DNA of 64,000 nucleotides from Streptomyces sp. CGMCC 4.7035 (lineage in GTDB: Bacteria > Actinomycetota > Actinomycetes > Streptomycetales > Streptomycetaceae): the NCBI RefSeq assembly GCF_031583065.1, contig NZ_CP134053.1, positions 7,357,001-7,421,000 on the forward strand. The letters run 5' to 3'. How positions within the stretch are numbered: the stretch's first letter is position 1; each line of letters begins with the position of its first letter. The notes beneath the pieces are model-generated. The model worked only from the letters and a program-made list of their open reading frames with translations, did not search any database and was not told the DNA's origin. The translations under genes and the position numbers were made by a program. Positions 26,123 to 38,402 of the stretch are shown piece after piece.

Positions 26123-26231
26123 GACGTCAACTTCCTGATCCTGAGGGGTAGATGCACTTCCCATGCTCCCTCGGGCAGGCACCACCGTGGTCCCGACCGG
26201 CGTGCTTCCCGGAGCGGGGCAACACGCCTGG

Positions 26232-26885
26232 TCACCGGTCCGGTTGGCACTCGTTCCGGCGCCGCAGTGCGTCGGGCGTCGCCATCCACGACCGCGGGTG
26301 CCCCCGTTCGGTCAGGCAAGGGTCGAACATCTTCTCCTGCTTGACGGCGGAGTTGCCCCGGAGGGCCCTGTTCGCGGGACGCCAACGGTAGGCACGGGAC
26401 TTGGTCGGCTTTGATCCGGCGCCGGCGTTCTGCCAGTTCTTCCCGCCCTTCCCCTTCCCTCCATTCGCGTTGTTCCAGTTGTTCCAGTTGTCCCCATCAT
26501 CCCCGTCTTTTCCGTCGGCCCCGTTGGCCCCGTTCGCCCCGTTGGCCCCGTCGGTCCCGTCCTTGCCGTCCTTGCCGTTGTCCCCGTCGTTCCCGTCCTT
26601 CCCGTCCTTCCCGTCCTTCCCGTCCTTGCCGTCCCTTCCCTCCCTGCCTTGCGGTCCCTCGGGGCCGGGCGGACCAGTGGGGCCGGGCGGGCCGGTGGGG
26701 CCCCTGGCCCGCTCGCCCCCTACGGTCCCCGCGGAACTGAGCTGGAGATGCTGTTCCTGCAGATCGTCGATCTGCATCTGCTGCGCGATGAGCGCAGCCG
26801 TCTGCGCGACGAGCGCGGCGGTCAGTGCCCCATGGAGCATGAGGCGGCGCCGCGACTTTCTTCGTGTTTCGTTTACGGTGCTCAC
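26232..26885 (-). CDS. Collagen-like repeat protein with N-terminal membrane anchor
   Basis: This 217-residue protein begins with a basic leader and a hydrophobic helix (about residues 15-37), then a short coiled segment ([15 protein letters not shown]). A Gly-x-y repeat region follows from about 63 to 137 ([20 protein letters not shown], then [10 protein letters not shown] units and GANGANGAD). The C-terminus (140-217) is rich in Asn, Gly and basic residues. Gly-x-y tracts of this length can form a trimeric collagen triple helix, and the coiled segment could set the trimer. It is probably exposed on the cell surface. The GTG at 26885 is the start. Confidence 0.85.
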   Translation of the reverse strand: MSTVNETRRKSRRRLMLHGALTAALVAQTAALIAQQMQIDDLQEQHLQLSSAGTVGGERARGPTGPPGPTGPPGPEGPQGREGRDGKDGKDGKDGKDGNDGDNGKDGKDGTDGANGANGANGADGKDGDDGDNWNNWNNANGGKGKGGKNWQNAGAGSKPTKSRAYRWRPANRALRGNSAVKQEKMFDPCLTERGHPRSWMATPDALRRRNECQPDR

Positions 26886-26922
26886 ATGTCCCCTCACGGT
26901 GCGTGACGGCGACAGTGTAAGT

Positions 26923-26964
26923 GACGAGGAGTTGGAGGAGGCGGACCTCCTCCAACTCCTCGTC
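26923..26964. terminator. 19-bp perfect inverted repeat after the MMPL gene
   Basis: GACGAGGAGTTGGAGGAGG, then CGGA, then the exact complement. It lies between the end of the MMPL gene and the collagen-like gene, both on the minus strand, and would stop read-through. It ends 38 bases before the collagen-like start, so it also adjoins that gene's promoter. Confidence 0.8.
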
Positions 26965-27029
26965 GAGCGTCTGTCCCGGGGCTGTCCCGAAGGGGCGCGG
27001 TCCGCCTCGCGGCGTTCAGGCGCCCGTGC

Positions 27030-29252
27030 TCAGACCCGCACCAGCTCCCGCTCCTCGTCCGGGTCCCTGCGGTCGCTGTCGTCGGCCCGGGTGCGCAGCG
27101 CCTCGCCCTCCACGTCCATGTTCGGCACGGCGCGGTCCAGCCACTTCGGCAGCCACCAGGCCATACCGCCCAGCAGCGCCAGCACCGCCGGGACGATCGC
27201 CATCCGGACCACGAACGCGTCGAAGAAGACCGCGATCGCCAGGCCGAAGCCGATCATCTTGATCATCGACTCGCTGGAGCCGATGAAGCCGGAGAAGACA
27301 GCGATCATGATGACCGCGGCGGCGGTCACGACGCGGGCGCCGTGCCTGAATCCGGTGACCACGGCCTGGCTGGGCTTCTCGCCGTGCACGTAGGCCTCCC
27401 GGATCCGCGTCACGAGGAACACCTCGTAGTCCATCGCCAGGCCGAAGACCACGCCCACCATGAAGATCGGCATCATCGACATGATCGGGCCGGTCTCCTC
27501 CACTCCCAGGAGGCCGGCGAGCCAGCCCCACTGGAAGACGGCGACCACCGCGCCCAGCGCCGCCGTCACACTCAGCAGGAAGCCGAGGGCCGCCTTCAGC
27601 GGTACCAGGATCGAACGGAAGACCGCGATCAGGAGCAGGAACGCCAGGCCGACCACCAGGATCAGATACGGGATCAGTGCGTCGTTCAGCTTCTGCGAGA
27701 AGTCGATGTTCATCGCCGTCGCGCCGGTGACCAGCACCGTCGCGCCGGTCTCCGCCTTGGTGCCGGCTCCCGCGGCACGGATGTCGTGCACCAGGTTCTC
27801 GGTCGAGGCCGAGGACGGTTTCGAGTCGGGGATCACGGTGATCGTCGCCGTGTCCCCGGCCTTGTTGTACGTCGCCGGGGTCACCGTCACGACGTCCTTG
27901 AGGCCCTTGACCCCGTCGGTCACCTTGGCGACGGCGCCCTTCGGGTCGTCGCTCGCCTTCGCGTCGACCACGACCATCAGCGGCCCGCTGAAACCGGGGC
28001 CGAAGCCCTCCGAGAGGATGTCGTACGCCCGGCGCTGCGTCGTGGACGTGGGCTGCGAACCGTCGTCCGGCAGGCCCAGCTCCAGCGAGGCCGCCGGGAT
28101 CGCGGCCGCGCCGAGACCGAGGACGCCGAGCAGGAGGACGGCGATCGGGCGTCGTACGACGAAGCTCGCCCAGCGCGTGCCCATGTTGGGCCTGCCCGGC
28201 TTCTTCGGGGCCCGGCCGCCACCCAGGAACCTGCTCTTCTCACCCGCCGGCTTGATCCTGCGGCCCACATAGCCCAGCAGCGCCGGGATCATCGTCAGCG
28301 CGATCAGTACCGCGACCGCGACCGTGCCCGCCGCGGCGATGCCCATCTTCGTCAGCATCGGCACGTTCACCACCGACAGACCCACGAGTGCGATCATGAC
28401 GGCCAGGCCCGCGAAGACCACCGCCGAGCCCGCCGTACCCACGGCCCGGCCGGCCGCCTCCTCGCGCTCGCGGCCCTCGGCCAGTTCGGACCGGTAGCGG
28501 GACACGATGAACAGCGCGTAGTCGATGCCGACCGCGAGGCCGAGCATCGACGCCAGGGCGGACGTGGTCGATCCCAGGTCCAGGGCGCTGGCGAGTGCCG
28601 TGATCGCGCTGACGCCGATGCCGACACCGACCACGGCCGTGAGCAGTGGCAGGCCGGCGGCGAGCAACGAGCCGAAGGTGATGACGAGAACGACCGCCGC
28701 GACCGCGATGCCGATGGCCTCGGTGGCCCCGTTCTCGGGCGTCGCGCTCAGCGCGTCACCGCCGGTCTCGACGGTCAGCCCCGTCCCGCGCGCGTCCTGC
28801 GCGGCCTTCTCCAGGGCGTCCTTCGTGGCGTCGGTCAGCTCGGTGGCCGGGGCCTCGTACCTCACCTGCGTGTACGCCACCGTCCCGTCCTTGCTGACGG
28901 CGTTCGCCACGTAGGGGTCGACGGCGGAGGCGACCTGGGAACCGTCGGACAGCTCCTTGACGGTCTTCTCGACAACCGCCTTGTTGTCGGCGTCCGTCAA
29001 CTTCTCGCCCGCGGGTGCCTTGAAGACGACGCGTGCGGTCGCCCCGTCGGCGCTCATCCCGGGGAAGCGCTGTTCCAGCAGGTCGAAGGCCTTCTGGGCC
29101 TCGGTGCCGGGGATGGAGAAGGAGGAGGAGCCCGCTGCGGGGGCGGTGGCGGCGCCGACGCCCGCGAGGGTCAGCAGCGCCACCCAGACCAGGGCGACGA
29201 AGTGCCGTCGCCGGAAGGCGAGTCGGCCGAGTCGATAGAGGAATGTGGCCAC
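27030..29252 (-). CDS. MMPL-family RND exporter
   Basis: This 740-residue protein has twelve predicted membrane helices in two halves, each with one helix followed by a large outer domain and five more helices. The helix-4 motif GLAVGIDYALFIVSRYRSEL and its second-half counterpart GLAMDYEVFLVTRIREAY carry the proton-relay Asp residues of MmpL proteins. Such pumps export lipids, siderophores or drugs. The TetR gene upstream, in the same direction, is the probable repressor. No lipid-synthesis genes are nearby, so the substrate cannot be inferred. Confidence 0.93.
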   Translation of the reverse strand: MATFLYRLGRLAFRRRHFVALVWVALLTLAGVGAATAPAAGSSSFSIPGTEAQKAFDLLEQRFPGMSADGATARVVFKAPAGEKLTDADNKAVVEKTVKELSDGSQVASAVDPYVANAVSKDGTVAYTQVRYEAPATELTDATKDALEKAAQDARGTGLTVETGGDALSATPENGATEAIGIAVAAVVLVITFGSLLAAGLPLLTAVVGVGIGVSAITALASALDLGSTTSALASMLGLAVGIDYALFIVSRYRSELAEGREREEAAGRAVGTAGSAVVFAGLAVMIALVGLSVVNVPMLTKMGIAAAGTVAVAVLIALTMIPALLGYVGRRIKPAGEKSRFLGGGRAPKKPGRPNMGTRWASFVVRRPIAVLLLGVLGLGAAAIPAASLELGLPDDGSQPTSTTQRRAYDILSEGFGPGFSGPLMVVVDAKASDDPKGAVAKVTDGVKGLKDVVTVTPATYNKAGDTATITVIPDSKPSSASTENLVHDIRAAGAGTKAETGATVLVTGATAMNIDFSQKLNDALIPYLILVVGLAFLLLIAVFRSILVPLKAALGFLLSVTAALGAVVAVFQWGWLAGLLGVEETGPIMSMMPIFMVGVVFGLAMDYEVFLVTRIREAYVHGEKPSQAVVTGFRHGARVVTAAAVIMIAVFSGFIGSSESMIKMIGFGLAIAVFFDAFVVRMAIVPAVLALLGGMAWWLPKWLDRAVPNMDVEGEALRTRADDSDRRDPDEERELVRV

Positions 29253-29287
29253 GAGGGCGTACTCCGGTCAGGTCGTGGGGGTGTTCA

Positions 29288-29333
29288 GGGCAGGGGTGAT
29301 CAGCCCGGCGGACGGGCAGGGGTGATCGGCCCG
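29288..29333. repeat. Direct repeat between tetR and MMPL genes
   Basis: GGGCAGGGGTGATCRGCCCG occurs at 29288 and 29314, 26 bases apart. It lies in the 122-base gap before the MMPL start and could be a duplicated protein site or a slippage product. Confidence 0.6.
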
Positions 29334-29374
29334 ACGACGTGAGCGGTCGCGTCAGGTACGGGGTGCGATGACGG

Positions 29375-29974
29375 TCAGATGGCGGGAACGCCGAGGGCGG
29401 GGAGGACCACGGCGTCGATGTACGAGAGCAGGAACGCCTGCGTCGGCGGCTGGTTGTCGATCAGCGCCCGGGTGGCGAAGGCGCCGATCAGCATGTGCAC
29501 CACGTAGTCCCGCGCCGGGTTGTCCGCGCGGACCTCACCGCGGTCGACGGCCCGCTGCACCACGCGGTGGAACTCGGCCATCTCCGGTTCGATGAGCAGT
29601 TCCCGGAACGCCTTCTGGAGGTCCGGGTTCGTGTGCGTCGCCATGGCCAGACCCCGCATCAGCGCGTGGTTCTGCTCCATGGCGCAGTCGTCCTCGCGTG
29701 CCGTGAGGGCGTGGAAGTCGCCCCGCAGGGACCCGGTGTCGACGTCGTCGGCGAGGCCCGGCTTGATGTGACGGATGGCCTTGGCCACCAGCTCGGCCTT
29801 GCCGCCCCACTGGCGGTAGAGCGTCGCCTTGCTGGACCGCGTGCGGGCGGCCACGGCGTCCATGGTCAGGGCGTCGTAACCGACTTCCCGGAGCAGGTCG
29901 AGCACGGCCTCGTACAACTCGGCCTCGCGCTCGGGCGTGATCCGACTGCGACGCGCCGTTGCGATCTCAGTCAT
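29375..29974 (-). CDS. TetR-family repressor
   Basis: This 199-residue protein has an N-terminal helix-turn-helix (ITPEREAELYEAVLDLLREVGYDALTMDAVAARTRSSKATLYRQWGGK), where ATLYRQWG is the recognition-helix end typical of TetR proteins. A C-terminal TetR_C-type ligand domain follows. The ATG at 29974 is the start. It lies upstream of the MMPL exporter in the same direction and has a palindrome before it, which fits repression of itself and the pump. Confidence 0.92.
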   Translation of the reverse strand: MTEIATARRSRITPEREAELYEAVLDLLREVGYDALTMDAVAARTRSSKATLYRQWGGKAELVAKAIRHIKPGLADDVDTGSLRGDFHALTAREDDCAMEQNHALMRGLAMATHTNPDLQKAFRELLIEPEMAEFHRVVQRAVDRGEVRADNPARDYVVHMLIGAFATRALIDNQPPTQAFLLSYIDAVVLPALGVPAI

Positions 29975-30045
29975 GCCACTCGCCTTCCTGCTCTCCGCCA
30001 CGTCTTCTCTCGTACATGTCAGAAGATACCCTGCCCGCCATCGAA

Positions 30046-30060
30046 ACGAAACAGTTTCGT
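30046..30060. promoter_or_regulatory. Palindromic operator before the TetR gene
   Basis: ACGAAAC-A-GTTTCGT is a perfect 7-1-7 inverted repeat, 72 bases upstream of the TetR start. A TATCTT box (minus strand, near 30026) could be the -10, so the palindrome covers the -35 side. It resembles operators of TetR-type repressors of efflux pumps. Confidence 0.75.
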
Positions 30061-30069
30061 ACGTGTTCT

Positions 30070-30130
30070 GGGTCACGAGTTGGGTCATGAGCTGGGTCCC
30101 GGGTTGGGGCACGAGTTCGGGTCACGGGTT
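30070..30130. repeat. 12-bp degenerate tandem repeat, five copies
   Basis: Units of the GGGTCACGAGTT type start at 30070, 30082, 30094, 30106 and 30119, with one extra base before the last. The array fills the space between the TetR operator and the Tricorn gene. Confidence 0.75.
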
Positions 30131-30200
30131 CCGGCCCACGATCGACACCCGATCGGCGTACGAGTTGCCAGGGCACGCATATCGGACAAAGCATGGGTAG

Positions 30201-33710
<3,510 letters not shown>

Positions 33711-33739
33711 CGGGCAACGTCAAGAGCGGCAAGCAAAAA

Positions 33740-33768
33740 TGGGGTGCCCTCAAAAAGAGGGCACCCCA
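33740..33768. terminator. Bidirectional terminator after Tricorn gene
   Basis: TGGGGTGCCCTC-AAAAA-GAGGGCACCCCA is a 12-base stem with an A5 loop, preceded by A-rich sequence that gives U residues on the minus strand. It lies between convergent genes. Confidence 0.88.
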
Positions 33769-33801
33769 CGTCACGTCACCGGCCAAAGCCGAGCGCAGCG
33801 A

Positions 33802-34008
33802 CTACGCGTCGTAGTCCTGGTTGAAGCGGTCCTCCGCCTCCTCCTGCAGCCGCCGCGCGTCCTTCTGGGAGGACTGCTGACCACGCTGCGGGGTCTGCTG
33901 AGTCTGCTGGCCGCGCTGCTGGGCCTGCTGCTTGCCCTGCTCCATCTTCCGCTTGGCCTGCTGCTTAGCCTGCTCGGACTTTTCCTGGTACTGGTCCTTC
34001 ATGCCCAT
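33802..34008 (-). CDS. Small Gln/Lys-rich hydrophilic protein
   Basis: This 68-residue protein has no hydrophobic segment. It starts MGMKDQYQEKSEQAKQQAKRKMEQGKQ, continues with Gln-rich sequence and ends EEAEDRFNQDYDA. The helical, charged composition is like small stress-type or CsbD-like proteins, but I do not recognise the family. The start has a GGGAGTG ribosome-binding site. Confidence 0.7.
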   Translation of the reverse strand: MGMKDQYQEKSEQAKQQAKRKMEQGKQQAQQRGQQTQQTPQRGQQSSQKDARRLQEEAEDRFNQDYDA

Positions 34009-34085
34009 GTGGGTTCACTCCCGTGGTGGGTGAGGGGATTGGGCCTCGACCAGACTGACACGCACGGACAAAGCACGCATTTCGA

Positions 34086-34970
34086 TCAGTTACGCAGCGT
34101 ACGGCGTGCCTGCTCATCGGCCTCCCCGCCGGCCCCGACCAACCGCGTACCCACCCCCTTGAGCCGCGGCTCGAACCTCCGCATGTCCCGCTGCCCCACG
34201 GTCGCGATGAGCCCCGGCAGATACCCGCGCACACCCTGCATCCCCCGCAGCCACCACTGCGCGTACACATGGCTGGAGCGCCGCTCGATCCCCGCCACGA
34301 TCCGGTCCACCGCAGGCCCCAGCGGATACGTCTTGTTGGACGGCCACGGCAGCCGCTGCCGCAACTCCCGCATCACGTCGTCCCGGTCGGCGCCCCGCAC
34401 CATGTCCGTGTCGGTCCAGGACAGATACCCGACCCCGACCCGTACGCCCTTGTGCGCCACCTCGCCGCGCAGACTGTGCGCGTACGCCTCCACGCCCGAC
34501 TTGGACGCGCAGTACGCCGTCATCATCGGTGCGGGCGTGATCGCCGCGAGCGAGGCGATCTGGAGCAGATAACCGCGGCTTTCGATCAGCATCGGCAGGA
34601 AGGCTCGGGCCGTCACCGCCGAGCCGATGAGATTGACCTCGATCACCCGCCGCCACGCGTCGGGGTCGGAGTCGGCGAAGGGTCCGCCGCTGGCCACACC
34701 CGCGTTGGCGACCACGATGTCGACCTTCCCGAACCGCTCCTTCACCTCCCGCGCGACCCGCGCCATCGCCTCCTGGTCGGTGACGTCCGCGTACCAGTGG
34801 CCGCTGTCCCCGTACAACTGCTCCGAGACCTGCTTGAGCGCGTCCGCCTCCAGGCCGACGAGCGCGACCTTCGCGCCGCGCACCGACAGCTTGCGGGCCA
34901 GCACCTCCCCGACGCCCCGCGCGGCTCCGGTGACCACCGCGACCTGCCCCTCAAGGCTCACCCTGTTCAT
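34086..34970 (-). CDS. Short-chain dehydrogenase/reductase
   Basis: This 294-residue SDR oxidises or reduces an alcohol/ketone with NAD(P). It has TGAARGVGEVLARKL (cofactor loop), NAG in VVANAGVASGG, and the YCASK catalytic Tyr-x-x-x-Lys (TAYCASKSGVEAY). The ATG at 34970 overlaps the hydrolase stop (ATGA). With the upstream hydrolase and Baeyer-Villiger oxygenase it forms a three-gene operon. It may supply the ketone, or remove the alcohol formed after hydrolysis. Confidence 0.93.
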   Translation of the reverse strand: MNRVSLEGQVAVVTGAARGVGEVLARKLSVRGAKVALVGLEADALKQVSEQLYGDSGHWYADVTDQEAMARVAREVKERFGKVDIVVANAGVASGGPFADSDPDAWRRVIEVNLIGSAVTARAFLPMLIESRGYLLQIASLAAITPAPMMTAYCASKSGVEAYAHSLRGEVAHKGVRVGVGYLSWTDTDMVRGADRDDVMRELRQRLPWPSNKTYPLGPAVDRIVAGIERRSSHVYAQWWLRGMQGVRGYLPGLIATVGQRDMRRFEPRLKGVGTRLVGAGGEADEQARRTLRN

Positions 34971-36037
34971 GCACCCTCCCCTGTCTGCGAGTTCGCCGCA
35001 CCCGCCATATCCACCGCATCCACCGCATCCACCGCATCCACCGCATCCACTCCAGCCACCCCAGCCACCCCATCCGCCGCCTTCGCGGCCTCCACGGCTT
35101 TCGCGGCCTTCGCGGCCTTCGCGGCCTTCACGGCCTTCGCCGCATAGGCCGTGACGAGTTCCCGGATCCTCCCCGTCACCAACTCCGGTGCCTCCACGGG
35201 TGTCATATGGCCGAGCCCCGGCAACTCCGTGCTGCCCACGCAGTGCGGCAGCGCGGCGGCCAGCGCCCGCGCGTGCACCGGCGGCGTGAGCCGGTCCGCC
35301 GTGCCGACCACGACCTCCGTCGGCACCCTCAACTCCCGTACGCCGTCCGTCAGATCCAGCGTTTCGAACATGCGCGACCAGGCGTGACGCACATCCCGCG
35401 GGCAGGCGTGCACCACGCGTGCGCACGCCTCGACCATCACCGGCGTCGAACCGGCGCCCATGGTCGCGTACTTGAGGATGCGCCGGGCGACCGGCGTGAC
35501 GGGTCCGAGCGGGGCGCGGGAGCCCAGGATGCGCGCCGTGAGCCAGGTGCGCAGGCGCCCGGCGCGCATCGGCACGACCCGCGCCTCGGCAACCAGGCGC
35601 GCGCTCCCCGTGCTGCACAACAGGACGGCCGCCGTGTGCGCCCGGAAGCGGGGGCGCACGGCCGCGGCCAGCACGGTCATCCCGCCCATGGAGTGCCCCA
35701 CGACCACGGCCTTCTCGCCCGGCGCGAGCGTGGCGGCAAGCACCGCTTCCAGGTCGTCGGCGAGCGCCTCGCTGGTGCAGGCGGGACTCGCGGGACTGCG
35801 CCCATGGCCCCGCTGGTCGTAGGCGATCACCCTGTGGTCGGTGGCGAGGTCCCGTATCTGCGCCGCCCAGAAGGCGGTCGAGCAGGTCCAGCCGTGTGCG
35901 AGGACGACCGGGGGCGCTCCCTCGGGTCCGTGGACCTCGACGTGCAGCCGGGCGCCGTCCGCCGAGACGACGGTCAGCTCACGGGCGGGGACGGGGGGCG
36001 CGTACGGCCCGCTCACGACATGCGCCGCCCGCCTCAC
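34967..36037 (-). CDS. Alpha/beta hydrolase with low-complexity tail
   Basis: This 356-residue hydrolase has VVLAHGWTCSTAFW (oxyanion region), DQRGHGRS, the nucleophile elbow VVGHSMGGMT and a C-terminal catalytic His (LPGLGHMTPVEAPE). The GTG at 36037 overlaps the oxygenase stop (GTGA), which decides the start. After the hydrolase fold (about residue 295) comes a tail of AKAAKAAK units followed by VDAVDAVDAVD, encoded by tandem repeats. In this operon it would hydrolyse the ester made by the Baeyer-Villiger step. Confidence 0.9.
   Translation of the reverse strand: MRRAAHVVSGPYAPPVPARELTVVSADGARLHVEVHGPEGAPPVVLAHGWTCSTAFWAAQIRDLATDHRVIAYDQRGHGRSPASPACTSEALADDLEAVLAATLAPGEKAVVVGHSMGGMTVLAAAVRPRFRAHTAAVLLCSTGSARLVAEARVVPMRAGRLRTWLTARILGSRAPLGPVTPVARRILKYATMGAGSTPVMVEACARVVHACPRDVRHAWSRMFETLDLTDGVRELRVPTEVVVGTADRLTPPVHARALAAALPHCVGSTELPGLGHMTPVEAPELVTGRIRELVTAYAAKAVKAAKAAKAAKAVEAAKAADGVAGVAGVDAVDAVDAVDAVDMAGAANSQTGEGA
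34985..35145. repeat. Tandem repeats encoding the hydrolase tail
   Basis: Bases 35005-35055 contain a repeated ATCCACCGC unit (9 bases, about five copies) and 35088-35145 a repeated TTCGCGGCC unit (9 bases). Read on the minus strand they encode Asp-Ala-Val and Lys-Ala-Ala repeats, so copy changes stay in frame. Confidence 0.85.
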
Positions 36038-37560
36038 GCGCGTGCCTCCGCCGCCGGTGTCCGCTGCTCGGCCGGTACGCGGGGCGCCCGCAGCACCTCG
36101 TACTCTTCCAGGTGCACACGCCGTGTGACCTTGCGGAACTCCGTCGTCGTACCCGGCCAGACAGTGGTGTTGCGGCCGTTCGCGTCGAGATACCAGCTGG
36201 TGCAGCCGCCGGTGTTCCACACCGTGCGCTTCATGCGCTCCTGCACCCTGTCGTCCCAGGCGTCCCTGGCACTCGGGCGGGCGTCGAGCGCGACCCGGCC
36301 GCCGAGCACACCCAACTGCCGTACGAAATCGGCCATGTAGTTCAGCTGGGACTCGATGATCAGGATCATCGAGGAGTTCCCGAGTCCGGTGTTGGGCCCG
36401 ATGATCGTCATCCAGTTGGGGAACCCGGGCGCGGAGGCACCGCGCAGGGCCCGCATCCCGTCCTTCCATGCCTCCGCGAGGGTCCTGCCGTCCGCACCGA
36501 CCACCCGCTCGGCGATCGGCATGTCGGTGACGTGGAAGCCCGTACCGAAGATGATCGCGTCGACCTCGGCCTCGCTGCCGTCGGCGGCGACGACGGTCGA
36601 TCCGCGAACCTCGGCCAGCCCGCTGGCGACCACGTCCACATTGGGCCGGGCCAGGGCCGGGTAGTACGCGCTGGACAGCAGGATCCGCTTGCAGCCGATG
36701 CGGTAGTCGGGGGTGAGCTTGGCGCGCAGGGACGGGTCCTTGATGGCGCGGGCCATGTTGCGCTTGGCCAACTGCTCGACGAAGCCCAGCTCGTTCGGGT
36801 GCTTGGTGAACGCCTGCACCTGCAACTCCCGGATTCCCCACAGCAGTCCGCGCCGCAGCTGCGCGGTGAAGGGCAGCGCGCGGTGCAGCCCGCGTTCGAA
36901 GCCGCTGATCGCGCGGTCGACACGGGGCATCACCCACGGCGGGGTGCGCTGGAAGAGGGTGAGCCGGGCGACGTCGGGCTGGATGGACGGCACGATCTGA
37001 ATCGCGGAGGCACCGGTGCCGACCATGGCGACCCGCTTGCCGCGCAGGTCGTAGGCGTGGTCCCAGCGAGCGGAGTGGAAGACCTTGCCGGGGAAGGAGT
37101 CCAGCCCCGGGATGTCCGGGATCCTGGGGTCGGACAGCGGCCCGGTGGCGGAAACGACGACGTCCGCTGTCAGGTTGCCCCCGCTGGTCTCGATCGCCCA
37201 GCACAGCTTCTCCGCGTCCCAGGCCATCCGCTTCACCTCGGAGCCGAAGCGGATGTGGGGCCGCAGCCGGAAGGTGTCCGTCACATGCTCCAGGTACGCG
37301 CGGATGTGCTCCTGCCCGGAGAAGGTGCGCGGCCAGTCAGGGTGCGGCGCGAACGAGAACGAGTACAGATGGGACGGGACGTCACAGGCACAGCCGGGGT
37401 AGGTGTTGTCGCGCCAGGCGCCGCCGACGCTGTCGGCCCGCTCCAGGACGACGAAGTCCGTGACGCCCTCCCGGCGCAGCCGCACGGCGGCCCCGAGTCC
37501 GCCGAACCCCGCCCCGACCACCGCCACTCGTACATGGGGCACATCCTCGTGCTCAGCCAT
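36034..37560 (-). CDS. Baeyer-Villiger flavin monooxygenase
   Basis: This 508-residue FAD/NADPH enzyme inserts oxygen next to a ketone to form an ester or lactone. FAD-binding GAGFGGLGAA is at about residues 16-25 and the NADPH loop GTGASAIQ near 182. Between them is FPGKVFHSARWD, which fits the Baeyer-Villiger fingerprint FxGxxxHxxxW(P/D). ATG at 37560 is the start. It leads the operon with the hydrolase and SDR and is divergent from a MerR regulator. Confidence 0.93.
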   Translation of the reverse strand: MAEHEDVPHVRVAVVGAGFGGLGAAVRLRREGVTDFVVLERADSVGGAWRDNTYPGCACDVPSHLYSFSFAPHPDWPRTFSGQEHIRAYLEHVTDTFRLRPHIRFGSEVKRMAWDAEKLCWAIETSGGNLTADVVVSATGPLSDPRIPDIPGLDSFPGKVFHSARWDHAYDLRGKRVAMVGTGASAIQIVPSIQPDVARLTLFQRTPPWVMPRVDRAISGFERGLHRALPFTAQLRRGLLWGIRELQVQAFTKHPNELGFVEQLAKRNMARAIKDPSLRAKLTPDYRIGCKRILLSSAYYPALARPNVDVVASGLAEVRGSTVVAADGSEAEVDAIIFGTGFHVTDMPIAERVVGADGRTLAEAWKDGMRALRGASAPGFPNWMTIIGPNTGLGNSSMILIIESQLNYMADFVRQLGVLGGRVALDARPSARDAWDDRVQERMKRTVWNTGGCTSWYLDANGRNTTVWPGTTTEFRKVTRRVHLEEYEVLRAPRVPAEQRTPAAEARA

Positions 37561-37733
37561 CCCGAAGCCTCCCGTCCGTAGGACCCTGGCCCCGGCTCTC
37601 CTGACTCTTGTTCAAGAGAGCCGGCATGACTCTGCCAGTGAACACTGGCGCAATGGGAGGGTAGGGCAGAGGCGTACCGAGGGGTAGGGGTGGAGCGAGG
37701 AAAGTTACCAGGGGTACGACGTAGGGTGCGGTG

Positions 37734-38390
37734 ATGGCAGAGGACGGGGAGCGGCGCGAGTACCGCATGGAAGAGCTGGCCAGGGAGGCCGGCATCACCG
37801 TGCGCACCCTGCGCTTCTACCGCGAGCGCAAGCTGATCCAGCCGCCGCGCCGCGAGGGCCGCATCGCCTGGTACGACAACACGCACCTGGCCCGGCTGCG
37901 CACCATCTCGGCACTCCTGGAACGCGGCCACACCCTCAGCGGCATCGCCGAACTGGCCGAGGCATTCGACCACGGACGCGACGTCGGCGATCTCCTCGGC
38001 CTCGACGCACCCACCGAGGAAACCCCGGTGCGCCTCACCCCCGAGGCGCTGGCCGATGTGTTCGGCGCGGAGGCGACCCCGGAGAACCTCGCCGCGGCCA
38101 TGGACCTCGGCTATCTCGGCACGAACGGCGGCGACATCGTCCACATCAGCCGCCGGCTGCTGGACGTCTCGGCGGCCCTGGTCCGCGAGGGCATCCCCCT
38201 CGCGGACGTCCTGACCGCCGCCCGCCGCGTCCGCGAACACGCCGAGGCCCTCGCGGACGTCTTCGCCGACGTGATGGCCGCCCACGACCGCACCCCTGAG
38301 GACGCCCAGCGCCTGCGCCCCCTGGCGAAGAGCGTGGTGGAGGCGGAAGTGTCACTGGCACTGGACCGCCGGCTGCGCCGGGGAGAGTAG
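37734..38390 (+). CDS. MerR-family regulator
   Basis: This 218-residue protein has the MerR DNA-binding domain at residues about 10-80 (YRMEELAREAGITVRTLRFYRERKLIQPPRREGRIAWYDNTHLARL). No metal-binding Cys residues are present, so its C-terminal domain probably senses an organic ligand. It faces the oxygenase operon across 173 bases and is the likely local regulator. GTG at 37731, three bases earlier, is an alternative start. Confidence 0.9.
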   Translation: MAEDGERREYRMEELAREAGITVRTLRFYRERKLIQPPRREGRIAWYDNTHLARLRTISALLERGHTLSGIAELAEAFDHGRDVGDLLGLDAPTEETPVRLTPEALADVFGAEATPENLAAAMDLGYLGTNGGDIVHISRRLLDVSAALVREGIPLADVLTAARRVREHAEALADVFADVMAAHDRTPEDAQRLRPLAKSVVEAEVSLALDRRLRRGE

Positions 38391-38402
38391 CGGAGCGGCT
38401 CC

